Assembly: GCF_014898055.3 (NCBI RefSeq)
Contig: NW_023605083.1
Location: 93,583,483 to 93,647,482, forward strand
Length of the DNA stretch: 64,000 bases
DNA from: Talpa occidentalis
Taxonomy: Eukaryota > Chordata > Mammalia > Eulipotyphla > Talpidae
Direction of reading: 5' to 3'
Part shown: piece after piece, positions 32,700-41,956 of the stretch
Layout: the number at the start of each line of letters is the position of its first letter
Position numbering within the stretch: the first letter of the stretch is position 1
Translations under genes and position numbers: made by a program
The notes under the pieces: model-generated
What the model was told of the DNA's origin: nothing
Seen by the model: only the letters and a program-made list of their open reading frames with translations
Database searches by the model: none

Positions 32700-33105
32700 A
32701 AACCACATATACAGCCCAAATGCCCAAAAATAGATGACTGGATCAAGAAGATGTGGTACATATACACCATGGAATATTACTCAGCATTCAAAAAAGATAA
32801 ACACATGCAATTTGCAGCAACATGGATGGCGCTGGAAGGGATCATGCTCAGCGAAATAAGCCAAAAAGAAAAAGAAAAATACCGGATGGTCTCACTCATA
32901 GCAGGAATCTAGAAAACTTAAATAAGGGATCAGGAAAATGAATAACTATAAGAAAGTGAAAATCAAAATCAACAAAAAACTATGAACCAGAGACACTTTT
33001 TGGGGGGTGGGGGCCGGGAGGGGAGGGATTGGGTCAGAATGGTGCATGTGCAGTTGTATGGGGGAATATAAAAATAAAATTTATTATTTAAAAAAAAAAG
33101 ACATG
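32700..33105 (+). mobile_element. Younger LINE-1 3' end (5'-truncated)
   Basis: ORF2 C terminus is still readable as WIKKMWYIYTMEYYSAFKKD followed by the conserved ATWMALEGIMLSEISQKE block, stopping at 32912. The lineage-specific 3' UTR follows ('ctatgaaccagagacacttt'), with a G-rich segment at 33002-33027 and the ending 'aaataaaatttattattta' plus A-tail. Nearly identical to 35778-36050, which suggests recent activity of this L1 family. Confidence 0.93.
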
Positions 33106-33594
33106 ATGAGAAAAAAAAATTAACAATGATTAATTTGTTAGATCTGGAAACACTGCAAATGAAAAACTATTTTTGTACACCCTATGCTTTGCATCTGTAT
33201 TTTGAAAATTATCACCTCATCTCTCAAACTTCCACAATGCATCTGCATTAAGACTCTGAGTCTGTGCAGTTCAGTCCAGTCAGCAATAGCCACAGGCACC
33301 ATTTAAGTTTAAACTAATTAAAGCTCTTTCTTCCTTTCTCCACTTGCACAAGCCACCTTTCATGTGCTCAACAGTTACAAGGAGCTGGTGCCCACCTTAG
33401 GCAAACAGCAGACCTGGGGATCCCCATCACCAGGAATATTCTACTGGGCAGCATGGCCTGAGAGGTCACGGCTTAAAGACCTGGATGCATTTCCAGGAAC
33501 TGCAAGGTACAAATGGCAGCCCTATTTGATATTTCTCCCTGTGACACCTACTCTCTGAAATGGAAACATAGGTGAATAGAAAGTTGAAATTAAG
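33106..33594. other. Unannotated stretch
   Basis: 33240-33560 may hold an old MIR/L2 remnant; no gene. Confidence 0.35.
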
Positions 33595-33870
33595 AGACTT
33601 CCCTGGTGGCACAAGGGGTTAAGTCTCAGTGCAAGCTATAAGCAGCCACTGCAACATGAGTTCCATCCCCAGCCAGGGAGCTGACCCACATGGGGCAGCA
33701 GACCTCTCCTGTCTCCCTGCTGCTCCCCTCAGCAGTGTATTTCAGTCAATCCACCTGTTCTGTTCCTCACTCCATCTCTGGTGAACCCTCTCACCCCTCA
33801 CCCCACACCTCTGGCCTACACCCCAGTTCTTGTATGCATAAATAAATAAAAATAATTCAAAAATTGGAAA
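33595..33870 (+). mobile_element. SINE, subfamily A
   Basis: Head 'gacttccctggtggcacaag', body 'ccagccagggagctgaccca' and 'tgctcccctcagcagtgtat', tail 'gtatgcataaataaataaaa' then poly-A. I could not find a clean target duplication. Confidence 0.88.
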
Positions 33871-34015
33871 AAAAAAAAAACACATACACTCATGTCTCGT
33901 AACTTTCCCTTTCCTTTTCTCCCTCCACCTTCCTCTTTTCTTCCTCTGTTCTCCTTCTCTATTATTTCTTTCTCTCCCTTAACTGGTTAAGCCTTTAAGA
34001 AAAAAGAAATGAATA

Positions 34016-34740
34016 CAGGTTTCCCCCACTATTCAAAAGTAGCACATTCTTACGAACCTTTTCATAAGCAGAAATGGTGTAAAGAAGCAATTACTGGGCC
34101 TCCCTGGTGGCAGAAGGGATTAAGTCTTAGAACTATGAGACAGCCACTGCAGCAGGAGTTTGATCCCCAGCCAGTTTGATCCCCAGGGAGCTGACCCACA
34201 TGGTGCAGCAGACCTCTCCTGACTCACCTGCCGCTCCCCTCAGCAGTGTATTTCAGTAGATGCACCTGTTCTGTTCCCCACTCTGTCTCTGATGAATCCT
34301 CTCATCCCCTGCACCTCTGGCCTGTACCCCAGTTCTTCTACATAAAAATAAATAAAATCTTTGGGGGAAAAAAAGAAGCAATTACCATTCAGTTAAATGG
34401 CCTGAGCATTCCCAGATCCAAAAAAGAACTTACCAAACTATACCAAATAACACATAAACCTAAAATCACACTCATGTAGTATAAGCAGGCATGCTATGAT
34501 ACACAGCCTGGAGAAAGGACTTCCCAGGAAAGGCTTTGGTGGTGCCACCGCAGTTGCCTGGGGAGCCACTGCTTCTAGAATGGCTGCTGTGAAACACAAG
34601 CAGACATGCTTTCCACCTTTATTAGCAAAAGTGAAAGTTCTCTTCAGATTTCTTTTGATTAGCAAAAGCAGGTATTAAGGTAGGTCTATTGTAAAAGTGA
34701 AGTGGCATAACTCAGACTTGCATAAAGCAAAGGATACCTG
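34016..34740 (+). mobile_element. TIR transposon copy 4, interrupted by a SINE
   Basis: TA precedes 'caggtttcccccactattca', and the end 'gcataaagcaaaggatacct' plus G is followed by TA, so the TA target duplication is intact on both sides. Removing the SINE and one 14-bp duplication leaves about 434 bp, matching the other three copies. Interior blocks are 'agcagaaatggtgtaaagaa', 'ttcccagatccaaaaaagaa' and 'aataacacataaacctaaaa'. This is the cleanest copy for its ends. Confidence 0.88.
34081..34385 (+). mobile_element. SINE, subfamily A, nested in TIR transposon; TSD 'aaagaagcaattac'
   Basis: The body is 34095-34371, with perfect 14-bp direct repeats at 34081-34094 and 34372-34385; the duplicated bases are internal transposon sequence. 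The B-box region carries a private partial duplication, 'gtttgatccccag' twice (34159-34187). The SINE inserted after the transposon. Confidence 0.93.
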
Positions 34741-34869
34741 TAATTTGATGCCTTCAGGCAGTGGAGTTTTTTAAAAATAAGATAATTTCTCTCCTTTCAG
34801 GTAGCGAGTGGATGTTGAATAAATGCCTGTGAGAGTCTGCGTACAGGAGTTGTCCAGAGCGAGACATTC

Positions 34870-35060
34870 GCTCCTCACTTGGGGATGAGGCTTTTGGTTC
34901 AAAACCAGACACCAACCATCCCTAAGTGACTGTGGACCAGTCACATCACTGCCATGCCTCAATTTCCTCGTGTAATATGGGGGTGACAGAACTTCCCTCA
35001 GAAAGTCTGTTAGGGTTTAAAGGTGGAGCAACGCCTGGCACACAGCAAGAGCTCTCTTAG
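34870..35060 (+). repeat. MIR SINE
   Basis: 'tggttcaaaaccagacacca', 'tgtggaccagtcacatcact', 'catgcctcaatttcctcgtg' and 'cgcctggcacacagcaagag' follow MIR order to its 3' end. Confidence 0.8.
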
Positions 35061-35762
35061 TGACAAATCAGGAAACCAAAGAACAAAACCTGCAGCCCTG
35101 AGGTGCCCGAGACCTGATCTACACTCTTCCTGAGAGAAGGCTTCCTTTAAATATGGTTTTCTGCTTGCAAACCTAACACATGCCCATTAATCCTGGGTCT
35201 TGTTTTGTCTTATTAAATCCTCTTTGCCATCATTTAATGGTAGCATAGCATTTGATTATAGGAAAATGCTATAAACATTTCATATAAAATCTTTCAGTTC
35301 TGACTTTTTACTTGCAACATCCTTTCTCTTTTCCTTTTGCTAAAGGGACAAGCAAGATCATCTCTGTCTTCTGGATGGAAATAAAATACAATCAAGGCTT
35401 TCAGTGTCAGTTACAGTGGCAGAAATCCAATTTTGAAATTTACACCCAAAGACAGAATGGGGCGCACTTATGAACTGGTATTACTTCCTGAGGGTCACAA
35501 ATGAATGACTGCTTCAAGGCACCACCTCTCACCTCTGATTGGCTGTTCTCAGCAGGTGGCCTCTTCCCATTAGGCAGCAATTGGTAACTTTCTCCCAGTT
35601 TAGTGACCCTCCTTGATTGACAAGTCCCACTAGGACCACATGGAGAGTGGGGGTTAGGGAAGTTCCCCTAAATGATGAGAAATACGACAGTGCACGGGTG
35701 ATTTGGTGAAAGAAACTCTATGGGGACTATACCTGAGGGGGTAGGGGGAAGCAAATATTGTT
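35061..35762. other. Unannotated unique stretch
   Basis: Repeat-free as far as I can see. It contains 'cctctgattggctgttctca' (an inverted CCAAT-type motif) and 'agcaggtggcctc' (E-box) at about 35533-35562, but there is no TATA/Inr arrangement or CpG island to argue for a promoter. Confidence 0.35.
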
Positions 35763-36065
35763 TAAAAATGAACAATGGCGCTGGAAGGGATCATGCTCAG
35801 CGAAATAAGCCAGAAAGAAAAAGAAAAATACCGGATGGTCTCACTCATAGCAGGAATCTAGAAAACTTAAATAAGGGACCAGGAAAATGAATAACTATAA
35901 GAAAGTGAAAATCAAAATCAACAAAAAACTATGAACCAGAGACCCTTTTTGGGGGGTGGGGGGCGGGAGGGCAGGGATTGGGGTCAGAATGGGGGGGTTG
36001 CAATTGTATGGGGAATATAAAAATAAAATTTATTATAAAAAATAAAAAAATAAAAATGAACAATG
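35763..36065 (+). mobile_element. Short 5'-truncated LINE-1 with 15-bp target-site duplication
   Basis: The body is about 35778-36050, flanked by 'taaaaatgaacaatg' at 35763-35777 and 36051-36065. It begins inside the ORF2 C terminus ('gcgctggaagggatcatgct') and carries the same 3' UTR as 32700-33105, including the G-rich segment at 35950-35977. An A-rich tail and a further A-rich run extend to 36130. A typical dead-on-arrival insertion. Confidence 0.92.
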
Positions 36066-36130
36066 ATGTGAAAAATAAAAAAAATAATATTAAAAAATAA
36101 TTACAAGATAATAAAATAAATTTAAAAAAA

Positions 36131-36389
36131 AAATATGACCTCATGATAGGCAGTCAAAATAAAAGCAATGCCAAATCACCTGAAAAGCAATCAGCTCCCC
36201 ATGAGGATTTTTCCTTATTAGGATTTTATACAAAAGGATTTTATTAGGAAACTATGATGTGCTCTGCACTGGCTATGGTGCACTGGTAGAAGACAGGGCA
36301 CTAATAACAGTTGCCAGTGTTTCTAAAATTCCTTATAAATTTCCCCATCAAAAATTTGATGTTACATGTATTTATGTCTTAACCCTTAC
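36131..36389. other. Unannotated stretch
   Basis: Nothing recognised. Confidence 0.35.
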
Positions 36390-36545
36390 AGCCCCCAGTA
36401 TTATTGGCTCAATTTTACACATGACAAAATAAATAAGGCCCTCCATATCACCTGACTGACTCATTCAAGGTCCAATGGCTGAGTTGGGAACACAAGTGTA
36501 CCTTCCCCAAATCTTAGTGCTTCATCCATTACTGCGCATGGTGTA
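36390..36545 (-). repeat. MIR SINE, antisense
   Basis: 'ggctcaattttacacatgac' followed by 'aaaataaataagg', then 'caaggtccaatggctgagtt' and 'gtgcttcatccattac' is reversed MIR. Confidence 0.65.
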
Positions 36546-36914
36546 AGAGACCATGTGGAAAATCAGAGAAAAAGTAAATATAGCCCCTTCCTTCAAGGAC
36601 CTCCTTTCTATCTTAACATCTATGTTTAAAAACTGCAAGTTGAGGCAGTATATGACAGGTCCTCCTTAAGTACTTCCTCCAGAGGGAGTAGAGTCTCTGA
36701 AGGAGGTTCTGATCAGTTAGACTCTCTCTTGGGAGGGGAGTTTTGCAAGGTTCAGGGAGGGGGTGAGGGCAGGGATGCCCAGGTACATGAGCAGTCATTT
36801 GCTAGAATTCTTCAGAAGACTTCCCTAAGAAATTGGAGGGGGGAGATAATTAAAAATGGAAATGTATGAACCATTGTTTCTAAATTATTTACATATATTA
36901 ATGGATTTATTTAA

Positions 36915-37085
36915 TGCTCCTAACCATTCTATGAAATGAGTCCCATTATTATGTCCATTGTACAAAAGAGGAAGCTGAAGCATTGATAGGCTTGAGTAGC
37001 TTGCTGGGGACCAGAGAGACAGGCTAGCTCCCCGGAGGTTCCCCTGTTCTTGATGACTGTATCATACTGCCTGTTGGTGATGCTC
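36915..37085 (-). repeat. MIR SINE, antisense
   Basis: 'cccattattatgtccattgt' followed by 'acaaaagaggaagctgaagc' and 'attgataggcttgagtagct' is reversed MIR core. Confidence 0.7.
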
Positions 37086-37704
37086 TGACTCAGCCAGAAA
37101 ACACCCTCCTTACAGTTGAAAAGAGATCTCCATAGCCCAGTGATCCAGGGAAAAGCTCCCTGGAGAAAAGATTCATACAGGTGAGGCCTCATCAACCCCA
37201 ACCTGGGCCTGTCATACCCCCATACCCGGACCCACCTCCATATACTTCCTGGGAACCGACCCTGAATCTTACCCTGTCATCAAGTCTTAAAAATGAGAAA
37301 TGAAACAGCTTTCTAAGAAGTTGTCCCTTCCCTCTACCTCCCGTCCCCCAACACTTTTCCTTTTGATATCCATGTTCTCACGGTCTCCCAGAAACTATGC
37401 CCTATTCACAGTGCAAAGAGCCTAGCAAATTCATCTCTACCATAGGAAAGTAACTGGTGAGCTTTAAATAGTCAAGTCATGACAAGTGACCAGCCTCCAA
37501 ACAGACACTAGCTCACATCAGTTTCCTCAGCTCATGTCCCACTGCAATCTCAAGGATGGATGTGGATCAAGGCCTCCCTTCGATTTTCTCCTCCCTGGTG
37601 GTACCACTCCTCTTCTCTCCACACTCACCCTCACTTTATCTTTTCCAGTTCAGAGACAGCCTCTGGGACAGTGTCAGAGAACCTGAAATTTAAATGTTAA
37701 AGCA
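37086..37704. other. Unannotated stretch
   Basis: No gene or clear repeat; pyrimidine-rich near 37320-37400 and 37580-37650. Confidence 0.35.
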
Positions 37705-37835
37705 ATGATTCTTGACCCTAGTTACCCACTAGAAATACCCAGGGAGCTTTAAAAATATGCTAATGCCTAGACCCATCCTCCAGGGATGCTGGTTTAATTC
37801 ATGGGGCTCCAACAATTGTATTTTTAAAATAACAA
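37705..37835 (+). repeat. MER20/MER5-like DNA transposon
   Basis: 'atgattcttgaccctagtta' then 'agggagctttaaaaatatgc' and 'taatgcctagacccatcctc' matches the hAT-Charlie family order; partial copy. Confidence 0.65.
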
Positions 37836-37889
37836 ATCACATTAACAGATGACAATGATTGCACGGGGCATAATTATGTGTGGGGCATA

Positions 37890-38045
37890 ATTTTAATATG
37901 AAAAAGGTATTGCAAAGGTCTCTCTGGTAGATGAGAAACTTGAAATATAGAGAGGTTAGGTAATCTGTGTACAGTCTCACAGCGATTAAGTGGTAGAAAA
38001 ATCCAGCACTCTGGGTCCACAGTCCATACTCTGAATACCATCACT
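37890..38045 (-). repeat. MIR SINE, antisense
   Basis: 'gtagatgagaaacttgaaat' followed by 'atagagaggttaggtaatct', 'cacagcgattaagtggtaga' and 'gtccatactctgaatacc'. Good MIR core in reverse. Confidence 0.8.
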
Positions 38046-39200
38046 CACAATCACCACAAACACCACATCACATGAGTTAAGTTCCCAGGGAACCCCTGTC
38101 CACCCGTCAGCAGCTGGTTCATTCAGCACTCCATAGCTTTCTGCTCTTGGCCATTGTACTTCATTTGTGTTCCATGAGCCAGTCTAGAGACTGGGTTCTC
38201 AGACTCAGACCTAATTTCTTTTCCAACTCTGAGTTGACTTCTTGCCCAGCACCCCATGGGCTCTGCCACCACCTCCCTCTTTTTCCCTATCTCTTTGGTC
38301 CTTGATAATTAAGATTTCCTTAGTAATTCAGCATCTCTGAATTACTACCCTACCCTGGGGAGCCCACTCTGGCTTCCCTAGCCTCCTAAAGGTGCCTTGT
38401 TTTTCCATCCCTGTGGTGCAGCGACCCAGGAGTGCCTCTCTCACTGCTTCCCTATATAAATCAAGCCAGGGAAGGACCTCTATACTCAAGAGCCGCACCC
38501 CACAGATCTGTATTTGATTTCAGATCAGTTCCTAGGCCAAAGTTCCCTTCCAAATTCACCCCCAAAAACTGTTAAATAGATTCCTCAACAGCAATTATTT
38601 TTGTAACTCTGACAGGACAGAAAGTTCTAAAAACACCTTTGGGTGGGCTGGTAACTTTCCGCTTGTTAGTTGGGTTGACACACCCACCCTTTGCTGCTCT
38701 GTGCACCAATAGGCTGGCTTATGTGGAATGCATCTGAGTACCCCCATGCCCACTGGCTTCTAGAATTCAGCCAATGGGAGAGACAGGAAGGAGATGAGAG
38801 TCAGGAGGAGGGTGAGGTGTGGGAATTTCCAGCACCTTCTTCTCTGTGCAGTGCTGTGTTCTGTGGATGGGCTGTTGACTTCTGCTCACCAGTCAGTTCC
38901 TCCAGTTGACAGACTCTTCCCCAGGTTCCTGTCACTACTCCCTCCCCCTGCCTCTCCAGGTCTTCTACACCAGGCCCTAATTCCACCCACCTACGTAAAC
39001 AGCCACGTCTTTAAATTCCCCACACCTCCACATTTAGCCTCCCTACAGGAACCTCTGGATAGACTCTCCAAAGGTGGAATTGGTCATAGCTGCCACTAAG
39101 AACCAGCAACTTGGGAGGCCGGGCGTCATGATACTTGGGTGACCATCTCCTCCTAACCAGGCCTCAGTCAATCACTCCTTCACAAAATGACATCTGGTAA
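38046..39200. other. Unannotated stretch
   Basis: Mixed-composition unique DNA. Overlapping frames at 38691-39099 have no recognised domain. Confidence 0.35.
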
Positions 39201-39214
39201 GAAACAAAATTAGG

Positions 39215-39464
39215 GGGCCTTCGTGGTGGCGCAAGGGGTTAAGCATCAGCACTATGAAGCTATCGAGTTCAATCGCCAGCCAGGGACCTGCCCATATGGT
39301 GCAGCAGACCTCTCCTAACTCGCCCGCTGCTCCCCTCAGCAGTGTATTTCTGTCAGTCTGCCTGTTCTGTTTCCCACTCTGTCTCTGGTCAATCCACTCA
39401 CCCCCCACACCTCTGGCCTGTACCCCAGTTCTTGTATGCATAAATACATAAATCTCTTTTAAAA
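39215..39464 (+). mobile_element. SINE, subfamily A, left member of a tandem pair
   Basis: Head 'ggccttcgtggtggcgcaag', tail 'cttgtatgcataaatacata'. Loose direct repeats 'gaaacaaaattag' (39201-39213) and 'agaaaaaaatag' (about 39465-39476) may be its target duplication. It has a short deletion relative to other copies between the A and B boxes. Confidence 0.9.
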
Positions 39465-39476
39465 AGAAAAAAATAG

Positions 39477-39738
39477 GGCCTCCCCTGGTGGCGCAGTGGT
39501 TGAGCGCTGGGCTATGAAGCTGCCCGCAGCCTCTGCAGCGCCGGTTCGATACCCGGCCACAGGCGAGGGTCCCACATGGCGCGCAGACCTCTCCTGCCGC
39601 CCGCTGCTCCCCTCAGCAGTGTACTTCGGTCCTTCTGCCTGCTCTGCTCCCCGCTCTGGCTCTGGTGAATTCTCTCACCCTCCCGTTCTTCTGACTGTAC
39701 CCAGTGCTTATATGAATAAATAAATAAATCTTTAAAAA
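39477..39738 (+). mobile_element. SINE, subfamily B, right member of a tandem pair
   Basis: The best-preserved copy in the window. A box region 'ggtggcgcagtggttgagcg', B box region 'gccggttcgatacccgg'. Further markers are 'gagggtcccacatggcgcgc', 'actgtacccagtgcttatat' and the (TAAA)n tail. It begins about 12 bp after the previous SINE's A-rich tail, so it probably inserted there. Confidence 0.93.
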
Positions 39739-40374
39739 AAAAAATAAACAAAGCTAAATGAGAACCAGTGTCCTCACTTTTCCCCCGATCCAGTCTATTC
39801 CTCATGACCAGGCTACAAGTGCCCAGTAGCAGAGTCAGAAAGACAGACCCCAGGGGCGAGGACATACCTACTGCTTACGAGACAGCAGCAATCCCAGAGG
39901 CCTCGGCCTACGGGGTCTGTGGATGCAGCCTGACACCCTGTATGCAAGACTTGCCAGCCTCAAGGGGAAATAATTTTTCAAGAACATCCGTCCTTGCCCC
40001 AATACCTTCACCTTTCAATACAGGGGCACAACTGATAAAACGTGAGGTGCTCAGTCACACTTCCTTTGGCAGCTGCTGGTCAAATCTTTTTATAAATCTG
40101 CTAATGATTTTGAGTTCTCCTGCTAGGCTGACACTCGTTGGAAAGAAAGTTACATAACTGGAAATGATTAGAAGATAAGGTTTCAAGTGACATGCTTAAA
40201 AATTTCACTGCCCAAGTTTTGGATGAGTTTTTAACAAATCAGCATTTCTTTGTTGGGAAGTCTTGTGGGGTATGAGCGTTCACCTTCAATTAAGAGCAGA
40301 CTCCTAGGAAAGAGTTTTGTCATAGGAATCTGCTCTTGGTTTCCCCCAGCACACATGGAATCTTCTCATTCTCA
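39739..40374. other. Unannotated stretch
   Basis: A 129-codon frame at 39768-40157 begins next to the SINE tail and has no recognised domain. No other content seen. Confidence 0.35.
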
Positions 40375-40520
40375 CCCTACCACCCAATTTTTTGAAGTCA
40401 TGCTTAAACAGGAAACAAGAGAGGAAACCCAAACAACCAATAAATTTATTAAAAGGTGTTCACCATCATTATTCATCAGGAAGCCTCAAATCAAAGCCAC
40501 AGTGTGATCTGGAGTAGAAA
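40375..40520 (+). mobile_element. Old LINE-1 fragment
   Basis: 'ataaatttattaaaaggtgt' followed by 'tcaccatcattattcatcag' and 'gaagcctcaaatcaaagcca' equals the ORF2 text 'catgaaaagatgctcaacatcattagtcattagggaaatgcaaatcaaaac'. Probably continuous with the fragment from 41040. Confidence 0.7.
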
Positions 40521-41039
40521 AACAAATCTGACAGTGGTTGCTTCAGTGGAGTGGGGGCAAGGATTAGCAGGGAAAGGGTAGTAGGTTATGGTCAAGTCAA
40601 GTTTTATATCTTGATATGATTTAGGGTCACATAGCTACAGGCATTTGTCAGAATTCAACACATGACATTGAAGATACTTTTATTTGACTGTAGTAACTGA
40701 AACCTCAAATGCAAAAAGTAACTGAAACATTGTACTATGGTTAACATTACAGATGCTAAAGAGTTTAGGGTCAAGTGTACTGATACTGTTAACTTCTGAA
40801 ATGCTTCCAAAAAGCCTAAGAATGATGGGTGAACAGAAGGATCAAGATATGAGAAGCCTTGGCTAATCAAAGGCTCACGGCAGAATCTAGATGTTGGCAA
40901 AGAAGTGGATGCAAGAATTCTTGCAATTTTTCTGCATGCATATAATTTTTAATAATAACATACTGAAATTTTCAATGAAAAAGATCTATACATTGAAAGT
41001 AAACCTTTTTAAAAGCCAAAAAAAGGTAAAGATAAAACA
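40521..41039. other. Unannotated insertion between L1 pieces
   Basis: About 520 bp separates two L1M segments in the same orientation. It has some L1-3'-UTR-like text at 40525-40620 and a second block of unknown origin. A nested element is possible, but I cannot name it. Confidence 0.3.
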
Positions 41040-41756
41040 CACAGACACAACATGAGACTATTACACTCACCCACATGAGTAAAATTAAAGGTGGGTGATG
41101 GTGAGCACTGACAAGGATGTAGAACTAGGGGAGTCCCAGACATCATCAGGGGAGTAGAGAAGGGAACAACCATTTTCAAAAGCTACCTGACAGTATTAGC
41201 CAAATCTGAACACATGCATACACTGTGACTCAGCAAACCTACTCCAAGGGGTATACCCAACACAAACACACACTTTTGTCCACCAAAAATATGTACCAGA
41301 ATGTCCATGGCAGCACTATCCAGTCATGTGCAACAACCTGAATGTCCAAGAGCAGAATACACAGTTGGTGACATATTCATAGTGACATGCTATATAGCAG
41401 TGAGGATGGACTTTCTACCCAGAATGTGGGTGAATCTCACAAATATGATGAGCATTTGAATGAAAGAAGTGAGATCCCACCTTACCCCACCTCCTCAAAA
41501 GGAATTCCTACTCTGCTTCCATTTAAGTAAATTCAAAAATGGGGAAAATGACTAAATAACGTAGAAACCAAGGTCATGGCCACCTTTGGTGGAGAGTGGT
41601 GACTAAGAGAAAAGAGGATTTCTGGGGCACTGGTTCTATGCCTGCTTCTGGTGACCATTCCACGAGTGTTCTAAGTTTGTGGAAATTCACTGAACAAAGC
41701 ATTTTATGAAAGGAGCAAATTTTTTTTTCTAAGTTGTACTTCAATTTAAAAGTGTT
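41040..41756 (+). mobile_element. Old LINE-1 (L1M) 3' end
   Basis: 'gtgagcactgacaaggatgt', 'aacacatgcatacactgtga', 'catggcagcactatccagtc', 'gtgacatgctatatagcagt' and the 3' UTR 'tgtacttcaatttaaaagtg'. ORF2 end and 3' UTR, broken frames. Confidence 0.85.
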
Positions 41757-41774
41757 CTCAGCAGCTCTTTTGTC

Positions 41775-41946
41775 CACCTGTGACTATGTAGGTGTTTCTT
41801 TTTATAAACCTTTTCCCTTTGCAGAACAGGAGCGACAGCATCCTGCCTACCTGTGACTCTGCAGGTATCTCTCTTTTTCTTCTTTTCCTAATAAACCTTT
41901 TAAATTGAAAAAAAAAATTTCTGTCCTTTTAAATTGAAAAAAAAAA
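41775..41946 (+). repeat. Imperfect tandem duplication ending in two AATAAA/poly-A-like units
   Basis: 'acctgtgactatgtaggt' (about 41776) recurs as 'acctgtgactctgcaggt' (about 41849), each followed by T-rich sequence and 'ataaacctttt'. The short unit 'ccttttaaattgaaaaaaaa' then occurs twice (41896-41917 and 41925-41946). An AATAAA at 41890-41895 precedes the first A-run, so it resembles the 3' end of a retroposed transcript or a decayed LTR, duplicated locally. Source unknown. Confidence 0.5.
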
Positions 41947-41956
41947 GTGTTTTGTT

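Noticed and set aside
32583..32912. 109-codon plus-strand frame as a host gene
   Set aside because: The C-terminal half is the LINE-1 ORF2 C terminus (YIYTMEYYSAF and similar); the start lies in unrelated upstream DNA.
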